Source: Bradyrhizobium guangzhouense (GTDB lineage: Bacteria > Pseudomonadota > Alphaproteobacteria > Rhizobiales > Xanthobacteraceae). From it: 64,000 nt of DNA. The stretch covers positions 1,674,001 to 1,738,000 of the forward strand of contig NZ_CP030053.1 in NCBI RefSeq assembly GCF_004114955.1. The letters run 5' to 3'. A model generated the notes under the pieces. That model was not told the DNA's origin and ran no database searches. It worked only from the letters and a program-made list of their open reading frames with translations. Every line of letters begins with the position of its first letter. Position 1 is the stretch's first letter. Positions 25,063-36,148 of this stretch are shown here, piece by piece. Made by a program: the position numbers and the translations under genes.

Positions 25063-25947
25063 TTATCCCGCCTTCCTCTCCCGTGCCGTCGACCGATGTG
25101 CCTTCTTCGCGGTCCGCTGCCGCCCGGTCGCCCGCCGCGCATGCGACTTGGCCGCCGTCTTCTTCCCGCCGCGCCCCTTCAAACTCTGCTTCAGCGCATC
25201 CATCAGGCTGACAACGTTGCTCGGCCGTTCCTGCGGCTCCGGCAGCTCGATCTTCTTGCCGCTCGCCTTGCGCTTCACCAGCGCCTTCAGGGCGGTCTCG
25301 TACTCGTCCTTGAATTTGCTCGGATCGAAATGCGCTGCCTTGGTATGCAGGATGTGGCCGGCGAGCTCGACCATGTCTTTCGTGATCTTCGGGCTCTTGA
25401 TGTCGTCGAAGAATTCGTCTTCGTCGCGCAGCTCGTAGGCGAAGCGCAGCGTGGTGCCGAGCAAGCCCTTGCCGAGCGGCTCGATCGCGATGATGTGCTC
25501 GCGGTTGGTGAGCACGATCTTGGCGAGCGCGACGCGGTCTTGGTCCTTCATGGCGTCGCGGATCACGGCAAAGGCGTCGATCGCGGCCTTGCCTTCGGGC
25601 GCGATGTAATAGGGGTGGTTGAGATAGCGCTGGTCGATCTCCGCGCTCGGCACGAAGCTTTCGATGTCGATGGTGTGGTTGCTCTCGATCTGGACGGCCT
25701 CGAGCTCCTCCGGCTCGATCTCGACATATTTGCCCTTGCGCAGCTCATAGCCGCGGCCTTTCTGGTCGCTCTCGACGACGTCGCCGGTTTCGGCATCCAC
25801 CATCTGCTGCTTGAGCCGGTTGCCGGTCTCGCGGTTGATCATGTGAAATCGCGTCTTCTCGGCCGCCGTGGTCGCCGGGTAAAGCACGACCGGACAACTG
25901 ACCAGCGACAGTTTCAACGTTCCCTTCCAATAGGCGCGCGGGGCCAT
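25063..25947 (-). CDS. ku: Ku protein, non-homologous end joining
   Basis: This 294-residue DNA-end-binding protein forms a homodimeric ring on double-strand breaks and recruits LigD. The prokaryotic Ku core runs from MAPRAYWKGTLKLSLVSCPV to about residue 250 (RFHMINRETGNRLKQQMVD, YIAPEGKAAIDAFAVIRDAM, RFAYELRDEDEF, ELAGHILHTKAAHFDPSKF), followed by a lysine/arginine-rich tail (residues 255-294) of the kind that helps threading on DNA. ATG 25947 is chosen because the family starts at this point; it has GGAG 7 bases upstream. It is divergent from ligD, with the shared 106-bp region containing overlapping candidate EcfG promoters. Confidence 0.95.
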   Translation of the reverse strand: MAPRAYWKGTLKLSLVSCPVVLYPATTAAEKTRFHMINRETGNRLKQQMVDAETGDVVESDQKGRGYELRKGKYVEIEPEELEAVQIESNHTIDIESFVPSAEIDQRYLNHPYYIAPEGKAAIDAFAVIRDAMKDQDRVALAKIVLTNREHIIAIEPLGKGLLGTTLRFAYELRDEDEFFDDIKSPKITKDMVELAGHILHTKAAHFDPSKFKDEYETALKALVKRKASGKKIELPEPQERPSNVVSLMDALKQSLKGRGGKKTAAKSHARRATGRQRTAKKAHRSTARERKAG

Positions 25948-25976
25948 TCCATTCTCCAGTGATTTCAAGGCGTTTT

Positions 25977-26009
25977 GGAACCCCAACCACTCCATCGGGT
26001 TTTGGTTCC
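25977..26009. promoter_or_regulatory. Overlapping divergent EcfG-type promoters for ku and ligD
   Basis: On the plus strand GGAAC (25977-25981), 17 bp, then GTT (25999-26001); on the minus strand GGAAC (26009-26005), 17 bp, then GTT (25987-25985). Both fit the general-stress sigma factor (EcfG/RpoE2) pattern GGAAC-N18/19-TT. The two promoters interlock in a 33-bp near-dyad. Expected starts are near 26010 for ligD and 25976 for ku, giving leaders of about 40 and 30 bases. Confidence 0.65.
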
Positions 26010-26053
26010 GGGTGGGACTTTCGCCGTGATAGGCTTCAACGCGATTAGAGGAT

Positions 26054-28717
26054 GTGGGACCGGTCGTGCTGCAAAAACTCTCCACCTATCGAAAGAAGCG
26101 TGACTTCGAAAAGACGCCTGAACCGTCGGGCAAGACCGCGGTGGCGCCATCGAAGCAGCGCCGCTTCGTGATCCAGAAGCATGATGCGACCCGTCTGCAT
26201 TACGATCTCCGCCTCGAATTCGACGGCGTGTTCAAGTCCTGGGCGGTGACCAAAGGACCCTCGCTCAATCCGCATGACAAGCGGCTGGCGGTGGAGGTCG
26301 AGGACCATCCGCTCGACTATGGCGATTTCGAAGGAACGATCCCCGAGGGACAATATGGCGGCGGCACGGTGATGTTGTGGGACCGCGGCACCTGGGAGTC
26401 CGATGATCCCGAAGCCGGCTTCAAAAAGGGCGACCTCAAATTCACCCTGCATGGTGACAAGTTGCATGGCAGCTGGGTGCTGGTGCGCATGCGTAACCGC
26501 GGCGGCGAGAAGCGCACCAACTGGCTGCTGATCAAGCATCGCGACGACTATGCCAGCGAGGACGAGGATATTTTGGCGGAGGACAAGTCCGTGGCCTCGG
26601 GCCGCGCGATGGAACAGATCGCAGGCGGCAAGGGGCGCGCGCCAAGACCGTTCATGCTGGCAAAAGGTAAGGGCAAGGCCGATGCGGTCTGGCAATCCAA
26701 CCGTGCCGAGGAGACCAAGGGGCGCACGGTCAAGCCGGCGCCTCGCACGGCGCTGAAGGCCGGCAAAACGTCGAAGAAGAAGGCGATGACCGCGACGACG
26801 GCCAAGACCGTCTCGGAGATGCCTGATTTCGTGGAGCCGCAGCTCTGCACCCCGGTGGAGCGGCCGCCCGCGTCGGATGGCTGGTGCCACGAGATCAAGT
26901 TCGACGGCTACCGGGTCCAGCTGCGCGTCGAGGACGGCGAGGCGACGCTGAAGACGCGCAAGGGTCTCGACTGGACCGACAAGTTCGGATCGATCGCAAA
27001 GCAGGCAGGTGAATTGCCGGACGCGTTGATCGACGGCGAGATCGTCGCGCTCGACCACAACGGCGCGCCGGACTTTTCCTCGCTGCAGGCCGCTCTGTCG
27101 GACGGCAAGACCGAAGAGCTGATCTTCTACGCCTTCGACCTGCTGTTCGCCGAAGGCCTCGACTATCGCCGTCTGCCGCTCGGCGAGCGCAAGCAACGCC
27201 TCAAGAAATTGCTGGAGGCGCGCAGGAAGAAGACGAGCCAGATCCGCTATGTCGAGCATTTCGAGAGCGGCGGCGAGGCGGTGCTGCAATCGGCCTGCAA
27301 GCTCGAGCTCGAAGGCGTGGTGTCGAAGAAGCTGGACGCGCCCTACCGTTCGGGCCGCACCGAGAGCTGGACCAAGGCGAAATGCCGCGCCGGCCACGAG
27401 GTCGTCATCGGCGGCTACAAGACCACCAATGGAAAATTCCGCTCCCTGATGGCGGGTGTGCATCGGGACGATCATCTCGCCTTCGTCGGAATCGTCGGGA
27501 CCGGATTTGGTGCCGACAAGGTCAAACGCATCATGCCGTCGCTGAAGGCCATGGAAGCCAAGGAAAGTCCTTTCGGCGGCAAGAATGCACCGAAGAAGAC
27601 CCGCGACGTGCACTGGCTGAAGCCCGAGCTCGTCGCCGAGATCGAGTTCGCCGGATTTACAGCCGATGGCAACATCCGCCAGGCTGCGTTCAAGGGACTG
27701 CGGCAGGACAAGCCGGCCGAGGAGGTCGAGGCGGAAACGCCCGTGGATACCAAGCTCGCGCAGCCTTCCACCAGGAGGCGCGCGCCGGCGCAACCGGCGA
27801 AAGCGAAGGGCACTGCCGAGGTCATGGGTGTCGTCATCTCGAAGCCCGAGAAGGAGCTGTGGCCTGACGGCGGCGATGGTGAGGGCGTGACGAAGCTCGA
27901 TCTCGCGCGCTATTTCGAGGCCGTCGGCGCCTGGATGATCGAACATCTTAAGGGCCGTCCCTGCTCGATCCTTCGCGCACCCGACGGCATCGCCGGCGAG
28001 AAGTTCTTCCAGCGCCATGCGATGCAGGGCACGTCGAACCTGCTCGAGCTCGCAAAGGTCTCCGGCGATCGCAAGCCGTATTTGCAGATCGATCGCGTCG
28101 AAGGCCTCGCGGCGGTCGCACAGATCGGCGGCGTCGAGCTGCATCCCTGGAATTGCGCGCCCGACGCCTACGATACTCCGGGCCGTCTGGTGTTCGATCT
28201 CGATCCGGCGCCGGATGTGAAGTTCGCCGCTGTCGTCGAAGCGGCGAAAGAGATGCGGCAGCGGCTCGCCGATGTCGGCATGGAGAGCTTCTGCAAGACC
28301 ACCGGCGGCAAGGGCCTCCACGTGGTGGTGCCGCTGCTTCACGGCGCGCGCGACAAGGTGAGTTGGAAAGAGGCCAAAGCCTTCGCGCAAGGCGTCTGCC
28401 AGTGGATGGCCGATGAGGATCCCGAGCGCTACCTGCTCAACATGTCCAAGAAGCTGCGCAACGGGAAAATCTTTCTGGACTATCTGCGCAACGATCGTCT
28501 GTCGACCGCGGTGGCGCCGCTGTCACCCCGTGCGCGTGATGGCGCGACCGTGTCGATGCCGGTCACCTGGGCGCAGGTGAAGGGCGATCTCGATCCGAAA
28601 AAATATACGGTGCGGACTGTGCCCGGCCTGCTGGCGCGATCGAAGGCCTGGGATGGCTATGACGATGCGGCCACGTCGATCAAGGCGGCCATCAAGACAT
28701 TGGCGACGAAGAAGTAG
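26054..28717 (+). CDS. ligD: Multifunctional DNA ligase/polymerase LigD
   Basis: An 887-residue end-joining enzyme. Domain order is phosphoesterase-ligase-polymerase, as in Pseudomonas: the 3'-phosphoesterase (about 20-190; [32 protein letters not shown]), an ATP-dependent ligase with adenylated Lys282 in [13 protein letters not shown] (about 250-570; also [10 protein letters not shown] and [14 protein letters not shown]), and an archaeo-eukaryotic primase-type polymerase (about 600-880; metal-binding Asp715/Asp717 in VFDLDPAPD). With Ku it trims, fills and seals double-strand breaks. The start is a GTG (26054, AGAGG just upstream; 26066 GTG is an alternative). The stop codon lies in the first bases of a palindromic repeat. 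Confidence 0.96.
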   Translation: MGPVVLQKLSTYRKKRDFEKTPEPSGKTAVAPSKQRRFVIQKHDATRLHYDLRLEFDGVFKSWAVTKGPSLNPHDKRLAVEVEDHPLDYGDFEGTIPEGQYGGGTVMLWDRGTWESDDPEAGFKKGDLKFTLHGDKLHGSWVLVRMRNRGGEKRTNWLLIKHRDDYASEDEDILAEDKSVASGRAMEQIAGGKGRAPRPFMLAKGKGKADAVWQSNRAEETKGRTVKPAPRTALKAGKTSKKKAMTATTAKTVSEMPDFVEPQLCTPVERPPASDGWCHEIKFDGYRVQLRVEDGEATLKTRKGLDWTDKFGSIAKQAGELPDALIDGEIVALDHNGAPDFSSLQAALSDGKTEELIFYAFDLLFAEGLDYRRLPLGERKQRLKKLLEARRKKTSQIRYVEHFESGGEAVLQSACKLELEGVVSKKLDAPYRSGRTESWTKAKCRAGHEVVIGGYKTTNGKFRSLMAGVHRDDHLAFVGIVGTGFGADKVKRIMPSLKAMEAKESPFGGKNAPKKTRDVHWLKPELVAEIEFAGFTADGNIRQAAFKGLRQDKPAEEVEAETPVDTKLAQPSTRRRAPAQPAKAKGTAEVMGVVISKPEKELWPDGGDGEGVTKLDLARYFEAVGAWMIEHLKGRPCSILRAPDGIAGEKFFQRHAMQGTSNLLELAKVSGDRKPYLQIDRVEGLAAVAQIGGVELHPWNCAPDAYDTPGRLVFDLDPAPDVKFAAVVEAAKEMRQRLADVGMESFCKTTGGKGLHVVVPLLHGARDKVSWKEAKAFAQGVCQWMADEDPERYLLNMSKKLRNGKIFLDYLRNDRLSTAVAPLSPRARDGATVSMPVTWAQVKGDLDPKKYTVRTVPGLLARSKAWDGYDDAATSIKAAIKTLATKK

Positions 28718-28853
28718 GGTGGGTTAGGCAAGCGGATGCGCAACGCGCATCTGCTTGGCGTAACCCACCGCTTCTGTATCCGCGGAGATCAAAGAGGTGG
28801 GTTACGCCGCGCGGTTTGCGCTTCGCGCAATCCGCGGGGCTAACCCACCCTAC
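28714..28853. repeat. Intergenic palindromic repeat, class 3 (GTAGGGTGGGTTAG...)
   Basis: The element starts GTAGGGTGGGTTAGGC and ends GCTAACCCACCCTAC, with internal GGTGGGTTACGC/GCGTAACCCACC copies, forming nested hairpins. The ligD stop TAG (28715-28717) is part of the repeat's outer arm. It lies between convergent ligD and the DUF3309 gene. Confidence 0.8.
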
Positions 28854-28862
28854 AAAGTTGCG

Positions 28863-29027
28863 CTAGATCCGGCCCATCAGCAGCAGGATCAGCAGAATGA
28901 CGATGACGAGCCCGAGGCCGCCGCCGCCGTAATAGCCGGTGCCGTAGAACGGGCCGCCGCCGATGCCGCTGAAGCCGCCGAGCAGCGCGATAACCAGGAT
29001 GATCAGAATGATCGTACCGATAGACAT
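28863..29027 (-). CDS. Small two-span membrane protein, DUF3309-like
   Basis: This 54-residue protein has two hydrophobic segments (SIGTIILIILVIALLGG and LGLVIVILLILLLMGRI) separated by a Gly/Tyr-rich loop (GGGPFYGTGYYGGG). This is the layout of the DUF3309 family, small membrane proteins that are often stress-induced. ATG 29027 has GGAGGAGATTCGC upstream, an excellent ribosome-binding site. A candidate EcfG-type promoter lies 63-87 bp upstream. The function is not known. Confidence 0.75.
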   Translation of the reverse strand: MSIGTIILIILVIALLGGFSGIGGGPFYGTGYYGGGGLGLVIVILLILLLMGRI

Positions 29028-29089
29028 GCGAATCTCCTCCAGCCCTTTGATGAAAGGGTCGTTGCAACCTGTCCCGTTGTGCGGGGGGC

Positions 29090-29114
29090 AACTTGCCGCG
29101 GGTTTTAAAGTTCC
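29090..29114 (-). promoter_or_regulatory. Candidate EcfG-type promoter of the DUF3309 gene
   Basis: On the minus strand, GGAAC (29114-29110), 17 bp, GTT (29092-29090). The same pattern is used at ku/ligD. The expected start is near 29082, giving a leader of about 55 bases before ATG 29027. Confidence 0.5.
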
Positions 29115-29209
29115 GGATTTGAAACAGGGCGACAGCTTCAACTTGCATGGAACCTTTGCGCTCCCATCGGGCATGACTATGTGAGGATCAGTCACCGCAG
29201 GGCAGGGCC

Positions 29210-29527
29210 ATGTCAGCACCGCTTGTCGTCTCCATTCCGCATCGCCTCGGGCGCGAGGAGGCCGTGCGCCGGCTCAAGACCGGGCTCGGCCGCGCCGCCG
29301 CCAGCATTCCCGTCATGCAGGTCGAGGAGGAGCGCTGGAGCGGCGACAGCATGGCCTTCCGCATTCGCGCGCTGGGGCAGATCGCGAGCGGACAGGTCGA
29401 CGTCGCCGACGACCACGTCAAGGTTCAGGTGGTGCTGCCGTGGCTGCTGCAGCGCTTTGCCGAGATGGCGCAGGCGACCATCCGCAAGCGCGGACAATTG
29501 CTGCTGACAAAGGATGAAGGCAAGTGA
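29210..29527 (+). CDS. Polyhydroxyalkanoic acid system family protein
   Basis: A 105-residue protein that matches the PHA_gran_rgn family (about 90 residues in the usual form): VVSIPHRLGREEAVRRLKTG at the start, WSGDSMAFRIRALGQIASG in the middle and VKVQVVLPWLLQRFA at the end. Members occur near PHA or polyester genes and have a swapped beta-sheet fold; a granule or regulatory role has been proposed but not proved. GGCAGGG lies upstream of ATG 29210. The stop is 3 bp from the convergent treY stop, so the two transcripts overlap at their ends. No phaC or phaP gene is visible nearby. Confidence 0.75.
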   Translation: MSAPLVVSIPHRLGREEAVRRLKTGLGRAAASIPVMQVEEERWSGDSMAFRIRALGQIASGQVDVADDHVKVQVVLPWLLQRFAEMAQATIRKRGQLLLTKDEGK

Positions 29528-29530
29528 GCG

Positions 29531-32314
<2,784 letters not shown>

Positions 32315-32315
32315 A

Positions 32316-34070
32316 TCAACCTCCGAGATGCCAAACCACCGACCAGGGCGGAAGTCGGTCGCCGGCCGCGCCGCCCCAGATCGGCGTGCCTGCATCGTTG
32401 CTGGAATGCACGATATCCTTGTCCGACAGATTGGCCGTGAGCCGCAGCGTCGTGCCGTCGCCCATGCGCCAATGCGCGGTGAGAAGGCCGTTGTCGTCAG
32501 CCTCGGCATCGCCGAACCGCGCGCCCTTCAGGTGCGGCATGATCTTCTTGCGGCGAACCGCGAGGAGATCGCGCACCAGCGAAAGCCGCGCCTCCTGCTC
32601 GGGCGTGCGGCCGGTCCAGTCCAGCACGGCCGATTGCGGCGTCGCCGGGTCGAGCGGATCGGGCACCTCGTCGCCGTATCTCGCGTAGGCCCAGGCATAT
32701 TCCCGCTTGCGCCCGTTGCGCACGGCATCGGCCAGCCCGCCCTGGAAGTCGCAGAAGAACGGGAAGGGCATCTTCGATCCCCACTCTTCGCCCTGAAACA
32801 GCATCGGCACCATCGGTGCGAGCAGCGTCACCGCGAGCGCGGCCTCGATCTGCCGCGGCGAGGCCAGGCTTTCGAGCCGTTCGCCAAGCGGGCGATTGCC
32901 GATCTGGTCGTGGTTCTGCAGGAAATTGACGAAGGTCGCCGGCGGCAGCTCACGGCTCGGCTCGCCGCGCGGCTTCTTGCCCCAGAATTCCGAGATCTCG
33001 CCCTGGTAGACGAAGCCCGACGCCAGTGATCGCGCGAGGTCCATGCGCGGGGTCTGGTAGTCGGCATAATAGCCGTTGAGCTCCTCGGTCAGCATCACGT
33101 GCCAGACGTGGTGATAATCGTCGTTCCACTGCGCGCGATATTTGCCGTTCGGCGGCTCCTGCGCGGCGTCGAGCAGGCTGGCGCGGTTGTCGCCATTCTC
33201 CAGCACCAGATGAATGTGCCGTCCGGTGGCCTTGGCGAGCTCACCGGTGGCGGCGCTGAGGTCGTGCAGCATCGACTGCTCGCCGGGAATCGCCAGGATG
33301 TGGTTGGCGGCGTCCAACCTCAAGCCATCGAAGCGATAGTCGGTCAGCCAGGACAACGCGTTCTCGACCGCAAAGGCCCGCACTTGCGGCACGCGATAGT
33401 CGATCGCGCTGCCCCAGGGCGTGTGCGCGTCTGTGAAGAAGCCTGGCGCGTAGCGGCCGAGGTAGTTTCCTTCGGGGCCGAAGTGATTGTAGACGACGTC
33501 GAGGAAGACCATCAGCCCGCGCAGATGCGCTTCGTCGATCAACGTCTTCAGCTCTTCCGGACGGCCATAGGCGCTATCGGGCGCATACCACAGCACGCCG
33601 TCATAGCCCCAGCCGCGGAGGCCAGCGAAATCGGCCAGTGGCATGAGCTCGAGCGCGGTGATTCCAGTCGCGACGAGATGATCGAGCTTGTCGGTCATGG
33701 CGCGGTAAGTGCCATCGTGCGTGAAGGTGCCGACATGGGTCTCGATCAACACAGTCTCTTCCCAGGGACGGCCACGCCAATCCTTCGCGCGCCATGCAAA
33801 GGCGTCGTGATCGATCACCTCGCTGGGGCCGAACACATCCTCGGGCTGAAACGCCGAGGCCGGATCCGGCACGTCGATCTCGTCGTCGATCCTGAACTTG
33901 TATCGGCTGCCGCGGGTGAGGCCGGCGATCTCGGCGACATACCAGCCATCCTGCCGGCGCTGCATCGCGTGCCGGGTTTCGAGCAGCAGGTCAACGCGAC
34001 GCGCGCCGGGCGCCCACAGTCGGAACGACACGCCGTCCTTGGTCGGCTTCGCCCCGAAGGATGGCCTCAT
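32316..34070 (-). CDS. treZ: Malto-oligosyltrehalose trehalohydrolase
   Basis: This 584-residue GH13 enzyme releases free trehalose from TreY products. An N-terminal E-set domain (SFRLWAPGARRVDLLL) precedes the catalytic barrel with YDGVLWYAPDSAYGRPEEL, DVVYNHFGPEGNYLG, the nucleophile Asp in GLRLDAANHIL, Glu in LVLENGDNRASL and Asp in FLQNHDQIGNR, then LFQGEEWGS. All three catalytic carboxylates are present. The start overlaps the glgX stop by 4 bp and the stop is 1 bp from treY, so the genes are translationally coupled. Confidence 0.95.
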   Translation of the reverse strand: MRPSFGAKPTKDGVSFRLWAPGARRVDLLLETRHAMQRRQDGWYVAEIAGLTRGSRYKFRIDDEIDVPDPASAFQPEDVFGPSEVIDHDAFAWRAKDWRGRPWEETVLIETHVGTFTHDGTYRAMTDKLDHLVATGITALELMPLADFAGLRGWGYDGVLWYAPDSAYGRPEELKTLIDEAHLRGLMVFLDVVYNHFGPEGNYLGRYAPGFFTDAHTPWGSAIDYRVPQVRAFAVENALSWLTDYRFDGLRLDAANHILAIPGEQSMLHDLSAATGELAKATGRHIHLVLENGDNRASLLDAAQEPPNGKYRAQWNDDYHHVWHVMLTEELNGYYADYQTPRMDLARSLASGFVYQGEISEFWGKKPRGEPSRELPPATFVNFLQNHDQIGNRPLGERLESLASPRQIEAALAVTLLAPMVPMLFQGEEWGSKMPFPFFCDFQGGLADAVRNGRKREYAWAYARYGDEVPDPLDPATPQSAVLDWTGRTPEQEARLSLVRDLLAVRRKKIMPHLKGARFGDAEADDNGLLTAHWRMGDGTTLRLTANLSDKDIVHSSNDAGTPIWGGAAGDRLPPWSVVWHLGG

Positions 34071-36145
34071 AGCGCCCCCGCGAAGGCGAGCACGGAGCGC
34101 GGCGGCGCCTTGCTGTCGCTTCCGGCCAGGAAATCAACGCTGTTCAGTTTGGCATCCGTCGTGTTCAGGATCTGCTGCCAGCTCTTGTATTCGGGCATTT
34201 TGGGCAATTTGAATGCGATCTCTTCGGGGGCGGCGTTCAATACGATAAAGATCGCCGCGCTGCCCGGTTCCATCGGTCCCATCACATAAGAGAGGAACCG
34301 GCCGTCCGGGAATGTCCAGTCGCTCTCCGTCATCTCGTTGCCTTCGGGCGTCAGCCACAGCGCGCCGTAGGAGATGCCGTCCTTGGGGCGGCCGTCGAGC
34401 CAGCGATGGCTGCGCAGCTGCGAGAACTTTTGCCTGATGTCGGCGAGGTCGGCGACGAAATCGACCATGTCGTCGCCGTCCTTGCCGAGATTGTCCCAAG
34501 AGACCCAGCCCACTTCATTGTCCTGGCAATAGGCGTTGTTGTTGCCCGCTTGCGAATTTCCGACCTCGTCGCCGGCGAGGATCAAGGGAATGCCCTGCGC
34601 CAGCATCAGGCAGGCCAGCACGTTCTTGCGAAGCTGGCGGCGGAGAGCGAGGATCTTGGGATCATCGGTCGGGCCCTCGACACCGCAATTGTTGCTGTGG
34701 TTGTCGTTGGAGCCGTCGCGATTGTCCTCGCCATTGGCCTCGTTGTGCTTCTCGTTGTAGCTGAAGAGATCGGCCAGCGTGAAACCGTCGTGCACGGTGA
34801 TGTGGTTGATGCTGGCGCGCGGCCGGCGCCCATCGTGATTGAACAGGTCGGACGACGCCGTCATGCGGCTGGAGATATCGCCGATCAGGCTGCCTTCGCC
34901 GCTCCAATAGCGGCGCATGGCGCTGCGATAGCGGTCGTTCCATTCCGACCATTGCGAAGGGAACGCGCCGACCTGGTAGCCGCCAAGTCCGAGATCCCAG
35001 GGTTCGGCGACCAGCTTGACGGTGGCAAGCACCGGATCCTGCCGGATCGCGGTGAGGAACGAGATGCCGCGATCGAAGCCGTTGGGGCCGCGCGCGAGCG
35101 TCGTGGCGAGGTCGAAGCGGAAGCCGTCGACATGGCAGACCTCGACCCAATAGCGCAGGCTATCCATCACCATCTGCAGCACGCGCGGATGGGTGAGGTT
35201 CACCGAGGAGCCGCAGCCGGTGAAATCGTCGTAATAGCGCGGGTTCTCGCGGTTCAGCCAGTAATAGGAGGCGTTGTCGATGCCGCGATAGCACAGCGTC
35301 GGGCCGAGGTGATTGCCTTCGGCGGTGTGGTTGTAGACGACGTCCAACATCACCTCGATGCCGGCATCGTGCAGGCGCGCCACCGTGGTGCGGAAGGAAT
35401 CCAGCGCATTGTCCTGGGCGTAGCGCTGCTCCGGCGCGAAAAAGGACAGCGTATTGTAGCCCCAATAATTGGCGAGCTTCTTCTCGACCAGCACGCGGTC
35501 GTCGACGAAGCTGTGGATCGGCAGCAGCTCGATCGTGGTGACGCCGAGCTTCTTCAAATGCTCGATCATCGCCGGCGATGACAGCCCACCATAGGTGCCG
35601 CGCAAATTCGGCGGCACGTCGTCGCGCTTCTGGGTCAGGCCCTTGACGTGGGCCTCGTAGATGATGGTGTCTTCCCAGGGGATGTTGGGCCTTATCTCGC
35701 GCCGGCCCCAGTTGAAGGTCTCATCGACCACGACGGCCTTGGGCATGCCGCGCGCATTGTCGCGCCGGTCGAACGACAAATCCTCGCGGGCCGAGCCGGT
35801 GCGATAGGCGAAATGCGCGTCACTCCAGACCAGTCGCCCGGCAAGGCGCTTGGCATAGGGGTCGAGCAACAGCTTGTTGGCGTTGAAGCGATGGCCGTGC
35901 TCGGGCTCGTAGGGGCCATGCACGCGATAGCCGTAGAGCTGGCCCGGCGAGACGTCGTTGAGATAGCCATGCCAGACGTCCTCGGTACGTTCCGGCAGCT
36001 CGATGCGCTCGAGCTCGCGCCGGCCCTGGCTGTCGAACAGGCACAGCTCGATCCTCTCGGCATGGGCCGAGAACAGCGCGAAGTTGGTGCCGCGTCCGTC
36101 CCAGCTTGCACCGAGGCGCGCGGGCGATCCAGCAGTCAGGCGCAT
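34067..36145 (-). CDS. glgX: Glycogen debranching enzyme GlgX
   Basis: This 692-residue GH13 isoamylase-type enzyme hydrolyses alpha-1,6 branches of glycogen to give linear maltodextrins. An N-terminal carbohydrate-binding E-set (GTNFALFSAHAERIELCLFD) is followed by the barrel with VWHGYLNDVSPGQLYGYRVH, DVVYNHTAEGNHLGPTLCYR, Asp in GFRFDLATTLAR, Glu in LVAEPWDLGLGGYQVG and the catalytic VHDGFTL, then ILAGDEVGNSQAGNNNAYCQ. It supplies linear chains to TreY encoded downstream. It is 3 bp after glgB and overlaps treZ, inside the trehalose/glycogen operon. Confidence 0.96.
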   Translation of the reverse strand: MRLTAGSPARLGASWDGRGTNFALFSAHAERIELCLFDSQGRRELERIELPERTEDVWHGYLNDVSPGQLYGYRVHGPYEPEHGHRFNANKLLLDPYAKRLAGRLVWSDAHFAYRTGSAREDLSFDRRDNARGMPKAVVVDETFNWGRREIRPNIPWEDTIIYEAHVKGLTQKRDDVPPNLRGTYGGLSSPAMIEHLKKLGVTTIELLPIHSFVDDRVLVEKKLANYWGYNTLSFFAPEQRYAQDNALDSFRTTVARLHDAGIEVMLDVVYNHTAEGNHLGPTLCYRGIDNASYYWLNRENPRYYDDFTGCGSSVNLTHPRVLQMVMDSLRYWVEVCHVDGFRFDLATTLARGPNGFDRGISFLTAIRQDPVLATVKLVAEPWDLGLGGYQVGAFPSQWSEWNDRYRSAMRRYWSGEGSLIGDISSRMTASSDLFNHDGRRPRASINHITVHDGFTLADLFSYNEKHNEANGEDNRDGSNDNHSNNCGVEGPTDDPKILALRRQLRKNVLACLMLAQGIPLILAGDEVGNSQAGNNNAYCQDNEVGWVSWDNLGKDGDDMVDFVADLADIRQKFSQLRSHRWLDGRPKDGISYGALWLTPEGNEMTESDWTFPDGRFLSYVMGPMEPGSAAIFIVLNAAPEEIAFKLPKMPEYKSWQQILNTTDAKLNSVDFLAGSDSKAPPRSVLAFAGAL

Positions 36146-36148
36146 CGG

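Noticed and set aside
25977..26009. LexA/SOS box between ku and ligD
   Set aside because: The alphaproteobacterial GAAC-N7-GAAC or GTTC-N7-GTTC pattern is not present; the GGAAC boxes fit EcfG spacing better.
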